Assembly (NCBI GenBank): GCA_025786725.1
Contig: JAHLTZ010000019.1
Location: 411,083 to 475,082 of the forward strand
Reading direction: 5' to 3'
Length of the DNA: 64,000 nt
Origin: Syncephalis fuscata
Lineage: Eukaryota > Zoopagomycota > Zoopagomycetes > Zoopagales > Piptocephalidaceae
Positions within the stretch are counted from its first letter, which is position 1. Each line of letters opens with the position of its first letter. A model generated the notes under the pieces. That model was not told the origin of the DNA. It did no database searches and saw only the letters and a list, made by a program, of their open reading frames with translations. Positions 23,601 through 36,040 of this stretch are shown here, in pieces. The position numbers and the translations under genes were made by a program.

Positions 23601-26600
23601 ATCGATTTAATGTTGACTTTTCTTCAGTACAAGTAAGTAATTAACGTAGCAATAGTATTGCTATTATTTACTAATATTAATGCTATTCTAGGTGGTTATT
23701 GGCCAATCGGTTGAAAAGTGTTTAGATTTAGTACGAACACCAGATTCAGACGATGTACGACATGTATTGAATCGTGTTAATATGTCATTTGTATTAGAAA
23801 CATCTATTCTACCGGATGCATTTGATTTACCGGCTATTAAAGTTGGTGGTCGATTGCCATTATTGCAAATCAACTTTTCAGATCGTAAATATCGAACATT
23901 AATGAATATTCTTGATTTGATATCACCGCCCGATGAACCGGATGCTGATTTCGAACCATATCCATATTTGAATCGACGTTCACCCAATCTAGATCGAGTA
24001 TTTTCACTTGGTCTACGCCGTGAACTATTGCTGGAAGGTGCTGGTGATGATAGTGGATTGGAGACAACATCCTCTACCAAGAATACATCCACCGATGATG
24101 TAAGCGACGACGACGATGACGATACCTTCTACGACGCCGAAGACCGACCATCCGTAAGTAAAACAATTGTAATAATACTTTTGCTAACAATATCTATGCC
24201 TATTGTAGATGAGCCTGAAAAAGGTCACTAGATTGGCTAACAAGACCCAAATCAAGTTAGCCTTTAATGCAGAACATGTGGTCGTCAATATTCGACGCAG
24301 TCATCCATCAGCGCCAATGGAAGAATTTGACTTGGCTGTTATGGAATTACAGAAATTCGATCTACAATTTACCAAACGACCATTTGATATGAATGTAGAT
24401 GTGGCACTAACTTCTATTATTATCAATGATATGATAGTGAAGAGCGACACACCTATTCGTATGTTAAGTTGTGGTCTAGACTCGCAAGAGAGTGAACATG
24501 AATTAGCACTGAAGGCCAACTTCATCCGTGTTCTACCCAAATCACCTGACTATATGGAAAAGTATGAGTGTATTGATCAGTCATTGCTAGTTACTATGTC
24601 ACGGTTAAATATTAGAGTGGAGGCCAAAAGTGTATTAACTTTACAAGACTTTTTATTAGTAACATTTACCGATGCCAAAAAGTCTAGTAATAGTAAAACA
24701 TCTCGATCTGATCTACATCAAAGTGATCATGGTCCATCATTATCATTATCGCCGCCACCACCACAACCACCACCACCATCAGCCGTATCTGTACCGAGTA
24801 ATACAGCGGCTATTAAACGACAGGCCAATACACCTAAAACAAAGATTGTCGCTGATATGCGTGCCGTCTGTCTTACGTTTGCCGATACCCATCGATCTAT
24901 TGCTGTGGCCTTACTCGAAGATATGCATGCCGGACTATTACTCGTTAATGATACGATTAAACTGGGGGCAAGACTAGGTAACTTTACCGTAATGAACGAT
25001 AAAGGTGATGCCAAATTACTCGAAATTGTGGGCCGTGAATTAGTTGATTTGCGTTACGAAACATTCCTACCTGATCAATCTGATTATCCCGGATATGATG
25101 CCAATATTTATTTGCATACTGGATCAATGCAATTCACCTTTTTGGATAAAGTAGTACGTGATTTAGTGGTATTTGCCAATCAATTTACTCAAATGCAAAG
25201 CTTTTACGACAAAGCACGTGCTGCAGCCGTTGAATCAGCCACTCAATTACAAGAACAAACGAAGCATATGCGATTGGATGTTAAAATACTCTCGCCTATT
25301 CTTGTATTGCCTCTACAAGGTACATCGGAACTAATTAGAGCCCATTTGGGCGAAATATCCGCTCAGAATGAATTCAGTCCTGATCCACATGGTGTACCGG
25401 GTAGTCAGATTGATAACATGAAGATTCGTGTTAGATCCATGTTTGTCGAATCTATATTTGACGTACAACAAGCTGAATTACAAAAACTACAAATGATTGA
25501 AGATGTCCACATATCGTTAGATCTAGTCCATGCCAAGCATATCAACGACTTTGATCGACCCGATCTACTAGTAAGTATATTAAGGAGTAATAGTGCTTTA
25601 CCTAATCAGCATCATCGTTAGGTCATGTCTAATATATCGAATGTTAATATTAAATTAACACAACGACAATACAAAGAAGCTATGGGACTCGTCCAACGTA
25701 TTACGTCAGTATTTAATAACGATAGTACATCTACATCACCTATGCGGGCATCCACCGTACTTTCACCTTCATTAGCTATTACGCACAGTGCTGCTATGTC
25801 TCGTACACCTACTGAATCTGAACTAGTCACCAAACCATCGTCTACGAATGAGAAGCCGTGGAGTCGCATCGATGGCAAACTATTGATTCAACAAGTACGA
25901 CTTGAACTATTTGTCGGTGATGGTAGCACCTTTACTAGTCTAGAAGAATCGAGTCTATCCTATTTCTCGTTAAATAAGATTGAATTGAAGTTTAATTTGA
26001 ATACACGTGATGTTCTAGAAACTGAATTGCAACTGGCATCATTTATAGTGGATGATTCACGCGTACGGTCTAATAATCAGCATCGACATATTGTACCGGC
26101 TATTGAAACAGATAATCCACAATTTATGGTTCATTTATCACGTCTACCCTCCAACGATATGGTGGCCAATGTTACCGTAGATAGTCCCAAGGTTATTCTC
26201 GTATTGGATTACCTATTTGCACTAAGAGATTTTGCACTAAGTGGTGTAGATGCTCTACAGTCATCGCCACCCAATCAAGCATCTACAGCAGCCACTACTA
26301 CTGCTAAGACATCATCAGCAATGGAGACCCAATTAAGTTTACGACTTAATATAGTAGATACAGAGATTATTCTACTTGCTGATCCAGAGAGTAAATCGTC
26401 AGAAGCCATTGTATTATCTGCCTCTCAGTTAACATTAACTAACAGAATGTACTTACACTTGCGGTTGATTATATGGGCATGGTATTATGTCGTATGGATA
26501 ATCGTGAATCAACAAGTTTACGTCTAATTGATGAATTTAATGTTCTACTTTCTCTTAATGGACAACGAGCACCTACAGGCGAGGATAGTACATTGATTGA

Positions 26601-29600
26601 TATCACGATTGATCCACTTGTTGTTCGAGCCTCTTATCGTGATATTAATATGATGATGGGTGTGGCCAATAAAGTGGGTGAATTGGCCTCTAAAGCGGCT
26701 ATTCCATTTGAACCACCAGAACTATTGGCGGTTGATCCAGTTCTGACGGGTACTGCACCAGTTACTACGAGTGGAGAAATGCGTCGATCTAATTCAGAGG
26801 GAGGACAGACACCGCGTAGACCGGCATTAATGAATACCCTACAAGAGACATCGACTAAGGCATTAACTTTGATAGTAAACAGCGATCCCGTATTTTAGCC
26901 AGAGAACAAGTAAGTATTCTGTATACACTGTAGTAATATAGGAGGATGGCTAATAGATCAATAGTTGTCATTGAATATGAATGGTGTACAATTTGCGCTT
27001 ATTGGTGATGTATCAGAAGCGGTTATTCTAGATTTACATGTTGGTGCCTTCACTCTAGCCGTGGATGATTGGTCGACTGAAATGAAAATGGCGGTGGCTA
27101 TTCCATTCCATGCTAATTTCTTTAATTTTAAGAATTCACATTGGGAACCCGTCATTGAACCATGGCAATTTGAAGTACTTGTAAGTAGAAATAGATATGT
27201 TAATGTATATATTAATGTATATGTATTAATATAATGTATAAAATAGATGTCACGGCCAGTTGAATCGGGAGTGATTACTATTATTGTATCGGCCAATGAT
27301 CGTTTAGAATTTAATGTTAGTCAAGAGTTGGTCAGTACTGTATTGAATATGACCAAGGATTGGCAATCTACCGATAAAGTAAGTGATTTAACCAATATGT
27401 AAATATATAAATATATAAATATTCAAATATATATATCTAGGCTATTACATCTAGAGAAGAGTATGCGCCTTATTTAATTCGTAATCATACCGGTTATAAT
27501 ATGCATGTATGGACCGAGTTACACGAAAGAAGTAATGAAACAGTCATTAAAGAGTTGGCCAATGATGCTGAATTACCATGGAACTTTGATGATTGGCGTA
27601 CTCGTCGAGAAGTAAGTCAATTGTATACATATAATACAGATATGGTAATATTAATGCTGGTTATTAGCATATGAAAGTGACAAGTAGTTCATTGGGTATT
27701 CAATTAGAGGGTGCTGGTTGGGAGTGTGTTAAAGACATTGGTGTTGATCAAGAAGGCACGTCTCTTTACAAGTTACGACCAGATATTGATGGTGTATCAC
27801 ATCAGATTATTTGTGAGATTAAGCGACATAATACGGTGAAGACAGTGACATTTAGATCATCGTATCGTGTACATAATGCCACTAGTGTGCCTATAGAATT
27901 AGCACTTATGGATAATAGAGGACAGATTGTTGGTCTTATACACACTGTTGGTAAGTAGTTATTAATATCTATATGGCAATTATTAATGATATGTATACTA
28001 TTTAATAGCACCCAATAACTACTTTGCAGTACCTATCTTGGCCGGTTATCATCATCGACTATGTATTAGACCAGATCGTAAGTTGTTGTATTTATATATT
28101 TATATATATATATATATATTTATACTTATTATTAATGTAGGATCATTTGGTTATCGGTGGTGTACACATCCTATGAGTTGGAAGGAATTCGTGGCACCTA
28201 AACCACCCACAGTGGCTATTTGTTTACCATCAGAATCAGATCAGCCATCATTCCATTTTGCTCTATTTGGTCAATATGATACAAAGAATTTGGATAGTCG
28301 GTAAGTCTATTGTATACTATTTACATTAATTATAATTAATTAACCATTAATTAATTAACTAGATCATATCCAATTATGACATTACGAGTGGGAACACCAT
28401 TTGAATTGGAGAATTTATTGCCCTATGATGTTAAATGTCGTCTTATTGATAATGCGACACGTCATAATTACAGCAGTTATATGACTAAGAATTCAGTGAA
28501 TCCATTCCATTTGGTACAAATGAATCATATGTTGTTATTGAATGTTGAAGTTATTGATACAGGTCAGTATTATTATTAATATATAGTTAATATATAGTTA
28601 ATATTGATATTGGTTAATGAATAGATTTTCAACCAAGTGAATTTGGAGTTATTAATGCACCTAAATCGGATGAAATTGTTATTGATACAACGATATTTAT
28701 TGCTGATTCAGACGGTACTCGATTACAATTGAAGATTAATCGAGCGTAAGTATAAATAGTATAAATAGTATAAATGTAGATATTAATGTAAATATACAGA
28801 GAAATACCAGATTCAGGTGGTGCATTCCGTATTAGTGTCTATAGTCCATATGTTATGATTAATAAGACTGGACTTGAAATGTTATTTAAAACGAGATCAT
28901 TATTACAATCAGCACAACTAGCAGCAGGTCAAGGTAATGTTTATTATTTATTTATAAAATAGATAAATTTATACATTAATGTTAATAATGAATGTATAGG
29001 TGGTGCACAGCGTAGAGAAGGCGAGGTAAAGCCACTTATGTTCTCTTATCCCAAAGATGAACCTCGTAATAGAGCATTGGTTAAAATTACAGGTTCTGAT
29101 TGGAGTTCAGTAAGCAACTATTAACTATTAACTAATACTTGTATTAACATGAATTACTAGTCTTTAAGCTTTGAAGCTGTAGGTATTGCGTCAGAATTGA
29201 TACTTAACTGTACCAATAGCAATGAACGAGCTCATATTGGGTTGAAGTAAAAGAAGGCGAAGGAAAAGTAAGTTGATTCGTATATTTATATATTTATTTA
29301 TATATTTATATTTATATTTATATATATATACCATGTTCTAACTATTAATACTATATATCTATTTGTATATAGTATCATTTAACCAAGGTTGTTACATTTA
29401 CACCTCGATTTATTGTCAAGAATAATCTGGATGTCGATATCATGTTCCGTGAACCGACAACCGTCAAACATACCCTGTTACATCCTAATCAGCGTATTGG
29501 TCTAATCTACCTTCAACTTAAACAAGAGAAACAATTAACCCTACGCTTCCAAGGTGTAGGTCATCCATGGTCGTCACCCTTTAATATCAGTGAATTAGGC

Positions 29601-32600
29601 GATGTATTTGTTCGTATGTATGATGTGGATGGACGAGTTGAATTGATACGTGTACGTATATTGCTTGAACAAGCAACCATATTTATTCAACTGTACAAAG
29701 AAACAAATCAATGGCCATATCGAATTGAAAATCAATCTGATGCGGCAGTTATTGTATATCAACGACCTCCATTTGAAGCAGGAAATGCCGATGCTACCAG
29801 TGCTAAACGATACACGATACCGGCCCAGTCATCGCTTAACTATGCATGGGATTATCCATCATTGTCAGACAAATTACTTGTATTGAATGTGAACCATCGA
29901 GAACGTGACATAAGCTTACAAGAGATCGGGCCTTCAGTGCCATTACAATATCCAGTTAGTAGTCAGATGAATTGATTGTGTATCCATTAATATATGATCT
30001 ATCATAACTTAGAAAGCGGCTGGAACAACCGGCACCATGGCTATTGATGTCTATGCCGATGGCATGGCTCAAGTATTGCATTTATCTGATTTCAATCCGA
30101 TAAAGAGTATTTATCGACCCGCACGACGTGGTTCTTTATCTGATGACTTTGAAGTGGTAAGTTGTATTAAACAGAAGAGTTTATTAAAAGCAGTCTATTA
30201 ATTTCAAGTATTAAATAGATTAATATTAATACGAAGAATAACCTATCATTTAAGGTTTCATTGGCCGGTGTAGGCATTTCCGTTATTAATAGTCATGTTG
30301 AAGTAAGTTTAAGATGGTGTAATGGATTAATATTAATTAACAATAATAATAATAATAATAATAATAATTAGGAAATTGCTTATATTACATTACGTGGATT
30401 TGAGATTCTATTTAATGATTCAACTATTCAACAGTCATTCCATGTGATATGTCAATGGGTACAAGTAAGTTATTGATCGTACTCTATTTTATATATTTAT
30501 ACCTAAATTACTATTTACGCTGTAATAGATTGATAATCAAAAGTTTGGTGCTATTTATCCAATCGTGCTATTCCCTACCAGTATATCACGTAAACTAGAA
30601 GATACTGAACATCCCGCCTTCCATTTGGCGGTGGTTCGATCAAAGGATACATGTAAGTAAAGGATTGATCAATTATATAGTATAGATGGTGTATACTAAT
30701 GAATATTGTTATTACTCAATAAGCCCACGGTGTCGAGTATATTAAATACTTTTCTGTCCTATTACAAGAAATATCGGTGGAAATTGATGAAGATTTCCTT
30801 TATACGCTTATTGAATTCTCGAATTTCGATAATAACAATAATAATGCGTCCTCTTCATCATTATCATCGCCAACACCAATGACTACTTCTATTTCTGAAA
30901 GGTAGATGGTTCATCTATTATTGTAGCTATTTACTAACATTGAATAGACCTATTGGCTATGAGGGCATGGATATTCCGGAACCACGTCAGATTGAAAGCA
31001 CTACTCGAATTTACTTTGAAGTGTTACATATTCAGCCAATTAAGCTAAATATATCATTTATTAGTACGGATCGATTGGCGTTGGAATCGGATGCGAATAT
31101 GGCCCAATCCTCCAATAATCCCGTGACTTTCTTGGCCCGTGTAATGACCTCAACTATTGCTAATATATCGGTAAGTAATACTAACCAGTTATAATATATA
31201 TATTGGTATACTTATACTTTTTAATTTAGGATGCTCCTATTTTAATGAATGCACTATTGCTTGAGAATCTGCAATTAACACCAACTGTACTTGCTGAACG
31301 GTTGGAACAGCATTATCGACTGCAATTATTGTCACAGGCTAGTACAATGTTACATCTATTGGTTTTATTATACTAACTAATACGTTAATAGATTCATTTA
31401 CTCGTTGGCTCTGCTGATGCCTTGGGTAATCCAGTGGGATTATTCAACAATATTGCATCGGGCGTGGTTGATATCTTCTACGAACCGTATCAAGGCTTTA
31501 TTATGAGTGATCGTCCACAGGATTTAGGCTTTGGTCTAATTAAAGGCACGGCAAGCTTTATGAAAAAGACAGTATTTAGTCTGTCAGATAGTTTATCAAA
31601 GGTGACCGATACTATTGGCAAAGGTAAGGAGGGTTGTTAATGGATAATAATTGTATGTTTATTGTGTTAATTATAGGATTGACGGCTGCCACTTTTGATA
31701 AGAGCTTCCAGGATCGTCGACGTATTTCCAAAATACGAAATAAACCGAAACATGCTCTATCGGGTATTTCTCAAGGCGCTACATCATTTGCCAATAGTGT
31801 TATAAGTGGTATTACTGGTGTTGTGGTAAGTGGATTTTAATTAAACGCTAATAACTATTAATTCAATTTATTAGACACAACCATTGGCGGGTGCCGAGTC
31901 AGAAGGGGTTGGCGGTTTCTTTAGAGGTGTCGGCAAAGGATTAGTAGGGTAATTATTGATATATTCTATGATTTGTATAAAGATCTAATGAATAATCATA
32001 CTAGAATTGTCGCTAAGCCTATGGTTGGTGTTGTTGATATGGCAACTAATGTTTCTGAAGGTATTCGCAATACTACCACGGTATTTGACGATGCCGATGA
32101 ACTTGATCGTGCCCGTCTACCACGGCATATTCATCGTGATAAGATTCTTCGCGTAAGTATAGGAAGGGAAATCGATATAATAGCAACACAAACCAATAAT
32201 AATAATATTGATTAGAATTATAATGAACGCGAGGCAGTTGGTCAGAATCTACTAAGAAATGCTAATGACGGCACTTTTGCCAAAGAGAATTATTTGGCCC
32301 ATTTGGGTAAGTATTTTTATTACCCTGTATTATTGATTATTAACTAGCTTTAATTATAATAGAATTACGCGGTGATGGAGTGGATATTATTTTGACGGGT
32401 ACTCGTATACTTGCCGTTAGTATTAAACGATTACGTGTTGACTGGGAAGTATCATTTGCCGGTAAGTGGCAGTGCTAGGTAGGCAATACTCGTTTTAATA
32501 GTCTTTTTCTTTTCTTTTTTAGATTTGCGGGAAGTGAAACTCGACGATAGAGGCAATGTCAACGTTTTGTTAAAGAATAATGAAGCCGGTCCTAGCTTTA

Positions 32601-32698
32601 CTGTAACTTCAGCCATCAGTTTGGAAAGTTTGCCCTGGTTCCTAGGCTTATTGGACGAGGCACGTATTCAATGGAATAATTCACATCGGGCAGCTTAA
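20678..32698 (+). CDS. VPS13: VPS13 bridge-like lipid transfer protein
   Basis: About 40 introns of 50-80 nt; the product is roughly 3,100 residues, the usual VPS13 length. The chorein N-terminus is complete ([20 protein letters not shown], then [18 protein letters not shown]). The middle has the VPS13 signature [12 protein letters not shown] after a Gln run (about 22.44 kb), [15 protein letters not shown] and HWEPVIEPW. The C-terminal DH-like/ATG2_C region ([41 protein letters not shown]) and the PH-like end ([16 protein letters not shown]) are present. VPS13 forms a rod that moves lipids between membranes at organelle contacts. Four one-base breaks occur near 22814, 26440, 26869 and 29240; each is cured by one added base and the sequence resumes in the family frame, so they are probably assembly errors. 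Confidence 0.96.
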
Positions 32699-33564
32699 TC
32701 CTTATGATTGAATATATATATATATATTGACATAAGTTTTATTCATAAAAAGTTGCTTTTATAAACTTTTTGTGCATTGTGAATTGTTAAAAGTAATAGT
32801 TTAAAATAGTTATTAAATATATAACTCGATGTGGATAATGTGTATTTGATTAACACTTTTTGTTTATTAAATTAACAAATAGCCATACTGCCTATTGGAT
32901 TAAGAGATAGAAAGTCATTAATTAGTATAACTAATAACCCATTGTGTGCCTTGTAGACAGCTTCTAAACTTTTTCGCCATGTTCAATGCTTTCTAAAGTT
33001 GGTATATGGCGATAGCCATGGGGAAAATTACAAACATATCCGATAAGAATACCATTATTGTTATCAATTATCTCATAGCGTCTGCCATAGAACAGCCAAT
33101 GATGATCGAATTTTCCATTTCGAGTATTCGTAATTAGTAATTTGAAACCTGCTGTTGTTTACCCGAAGCAAACTACAAAAAGAAGCTATAAAATAAACTC
33201 AGTCTTGCTAAAAATAACACTTATTTATGCTGTTGCTTTCAATTATTCTTTAACAGCAAAGCATTGTCTAAATTTAGTAGCAATTATTTACTAATTTGTG
33301 CTATGGAAGAAATTTCAATTTGGCAATTATTATTACTTAAAAGGAAATAAACGTTTACTAATTTGGTGCTTATCAAAGGCAATTATAAACTGAGTTTCTA
33401 GTTTTGATTTCTGATCGGTGTTGTTTATTGTTTTGTCTGAGATTGAATATAAGCTATTTAAGAAGAGGGAAAGCTTTTGTTTTGTTTAATCATCATTAAC
33501 TTTTCATCACGTCTCACAACTCACAACTTACACCTCACTCAAGTCACTTACTAGAACCATTGCC
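32699..33564. other. AT-rich intergenic region
   Basis: Contains the VPS13 3' end, the short open remnant at 32964-33158 and the promoter of the kinase-like gene at 33565. Apart from these nothing is seen. Confidence 0.45.
32964..33158 (-). pseudogene. Possible gene remnant, open frame without a start
   Basis: On the minus strand, 64 sense codons run from 33158 to a TAG at 32966-32964, bounded upstream by a TAA. The content looks like protein rather than AT noise: TRNGKFDHHWLFYGRRYEII followed by GILIGYVCNFPHGYRHIP. There is no ATG and no convincing upstream exon. It may be a last exon of a decayed gene. No family recognised. Confidence 0.3.
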
Positions 33565-35096
33565 ATGTTTAACTTTGACAAAACATTACCTTGATTGCTG
33601 CATTGCAGGCATGCGCAATCCTTTTGGCACTTGATTTTAACGAAGCATCGCCACTTAGCAATCCTTTCAGCAAGAGTAAGTTAATATATAACAGTGTTTA
33701 GCATTATAGAGTAACAAGTATACAGAAACAACCAGTTCCGGAGCGTCTTTGGATCTTTCTATAGGAAAGCCTGGGTTCTTAAACAACAAGAATCTCCAGC
33801 TTGATAGTGTTCAGCCGATTTATGAAACCTATCAAGTAATGGCATATTCTACTTATCTTTTAAGCAAGGGAACTGAAACAGTAAAGACACCAGCTCTTAC
33901 AAAATGTTTGAACATTAAGTCTGGAAACACCCAGCAAGATGCACTTGTTTCAAAAGCAGCAGATAACGAACGCAACGCTTATAATGTAAGTTAAATATTA
34001 TAGCTATGGCAGTCTATATACATTATAGTTATAACAGCAATACTAACAATGTTAATAGATCATTGCCCGTGCCGCAGTGAACTATAATGGTGCTGCAGTT
34101 GCTGGCAAAAGCTATTTGGATGGATTTTTATCATATGATTTTAACGATAATTGGAGGTGCATTACAACGGCTAGAATTAACGGAATGAATATTCTTGCCT
34201 ATGATCGAAATGTGCTTAGTAACGATGTGAAAACTAGAGCTGAGCAGCATAAGAAATTTTTAACTCAGATTGTATCTAGTATGTATTATTTTATCAAGGC
34301 AAAATTATTGTGTTACTAACAACTTTATTAGCACTGGCCTATTTAAATGATATTGGTATAATTCATAACGATATCAAAACAGAAAGTAAGTCAATAGTAT
34401 ATGATATATAAGCATGGCCTAATAACCATTAATCGATGTAGATGTATTTGTTGATACAACCAATCCTAAGAACCCTGCAATCAAATTGATCAACTTTGGC
34501 AACTCGATTGCTATACAGCCTGGAGCAAATCAGCAAATCTTGAGTGGAGCTGGAGTACAAAGCAGCCTACTTTTCGATGCACCAGAAATTTATGCCTGTG
34601 ATCCATCAGAAAAACAATCAGCTTTAAGAAATATGGCCTCCAAGATAGGTATTGGCAAATCAAACAGCTGTAAACCAGTGAAGTACGATCCACGAAAGAA
34701 AGATATTTGGTCACTTGGTGTACTCTATTACTTGATTTTTACTGGTAAATACGTACTTCCAATCCCAACAGGCCAGAATTTCCGCGACCAGTATATCACG
34801 GAACTAAGGAATATATACGGCTCGGAAAATAAATTAAACCTTAACTTCCAAGACTACAACAGAGCTGATAAATCGACACAGCTTGACTGGCTGTTTACAC
34901 ACATAGAAAAGTATCTTAAGAATACCATTCAGCGCCCAACCCCTACGCAGAATCTACAGCTATATCCCAAGAGAGCGGTAGTGCTTTTAGCTTTTTAACA
35001 AAATCTAGTTCTGCAGGCTCCAGTACAAACAGTGATTCTCAAGCTAGTACTAAAAATAGCTTATTGAGTCGTTTCGGTATAGGCAACAGCAATTAA
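33565..35096 (+). CDS. Kinase-like protein with signal peptide and altered DFG motif
   Basis: Five exons (33565-33675, 33726-33985, 34059-34278, 34332-34385, 34442-35096), about 433 residues. After MFNFDKT there is a hydrophobic leader (LIAALQACAILLALDF) typical of a secreted protein. The kinase core shows the catalytic loop IIHNDIKTEN (Asp, Lys and Asn kept, Arg of HRD replaced), LINFG where DFG is expected (Asp to Asn), DAPEIY for APE and DIWSLGVLYYLIFTGKY for the F-helix. The DFG change should weaken Mg2+ binding, so activity is doubtful. The tail is Ser-rich. Two one-base breaks, near 33590 and 34950, interrupt the frame; exon lengths (111 and 655 nt) are each one base short of the expected phase. 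Without the second correction the protein stops at 34998. Target unknown. Confidence 0.75.
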
Positions 35097-36040
35097 GGCC
35101 AATAAAGATACGGAATTAATTAAATCATACATTTTGTGTAATACAATAATTAACTAACTAACTAACTAACTAATTAATAGCAATTGGTTAAACTTTACTT
35201 TGACTCTCACTTTTGAGTCTTCATAGCAAAATTCATTCCAATCAGAGTCATGCCGTTATTATACATAACATAGCTATATTACTTTTTATTAAAATGTTGT
35301 TAATAATCTGATTTAAATAAATAATGTAACATACTATTTTATTTCTTTGAAACGTTTGAGGCTGATTATTGTTATTGTTGGCCATGTGTAGAAAGATTGA
35401 TAGAATATTAATAGAAGCCATATGATTGTAATTTCATGTCATTCTGCATTTGTTGTTATTGCATCTGAATGGTCTCATCTATTTTCTATTATTCTACTAT
35501 TGCATTATGGGTATATCTGTGCTGTAAGATCAGTATTAATATAAGTATTATAAATATTGTTTATTAAACAGCCACTTTTCCTATAGCCAATCTGACTAAA
35601 TGAAGGACAATATATATATTAAAGCAACAATAAAAATAACTAATTGCCTACATTATTGTATTAATAATTACACATAATTAATTAATGTTGGATGCAATAT
35701 TATACATTCTATAGTGATGTATGGGTGTTTAATTGTATTTAAAAGTATTAAGAAAATGAGATGAAATAGATAAATAAAAATGTGGGAGTCAAAGTACAAT
35801 AACACTTAATAATTAATTTTTATAACTAATTTTCTTTTGTTATCAATATTCTCTTTATTATTATTGCTATTTACAAACTACTACATTGTTGTGTTTAAAA
35901 CCTTGTTTGACTACCTGCCTACTTTTCCGTAGTCAGTAGTATATGCTCGATTCTTTTATATCTTATCGACAATTATCTATCTATTACCATTGCTCATGTA
36001 TCGAGTCTGTTATTGGCCCGATTGCTGCAAGTAACGCATT
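35097..36040. other. AT-rich intergenic region with TAAC tandem repeat
   Basis: No coding signal in either strand over about 940 bp. A (TAAC)n run of nearly six units lies at 35151-35173. The region separates the kinase-like gene from the EST1/SMG6-type gene and includes the promoter of the latter. Confidence 0.5.

Noticed and set aside
22700-29300. Programmed frameshifting or short extra genes inside VPS13
   Set aside because: The four breaks share no slippery motif, each needs one added base, and the LTR comparison shows the same type of indel; sequence error is simpler.
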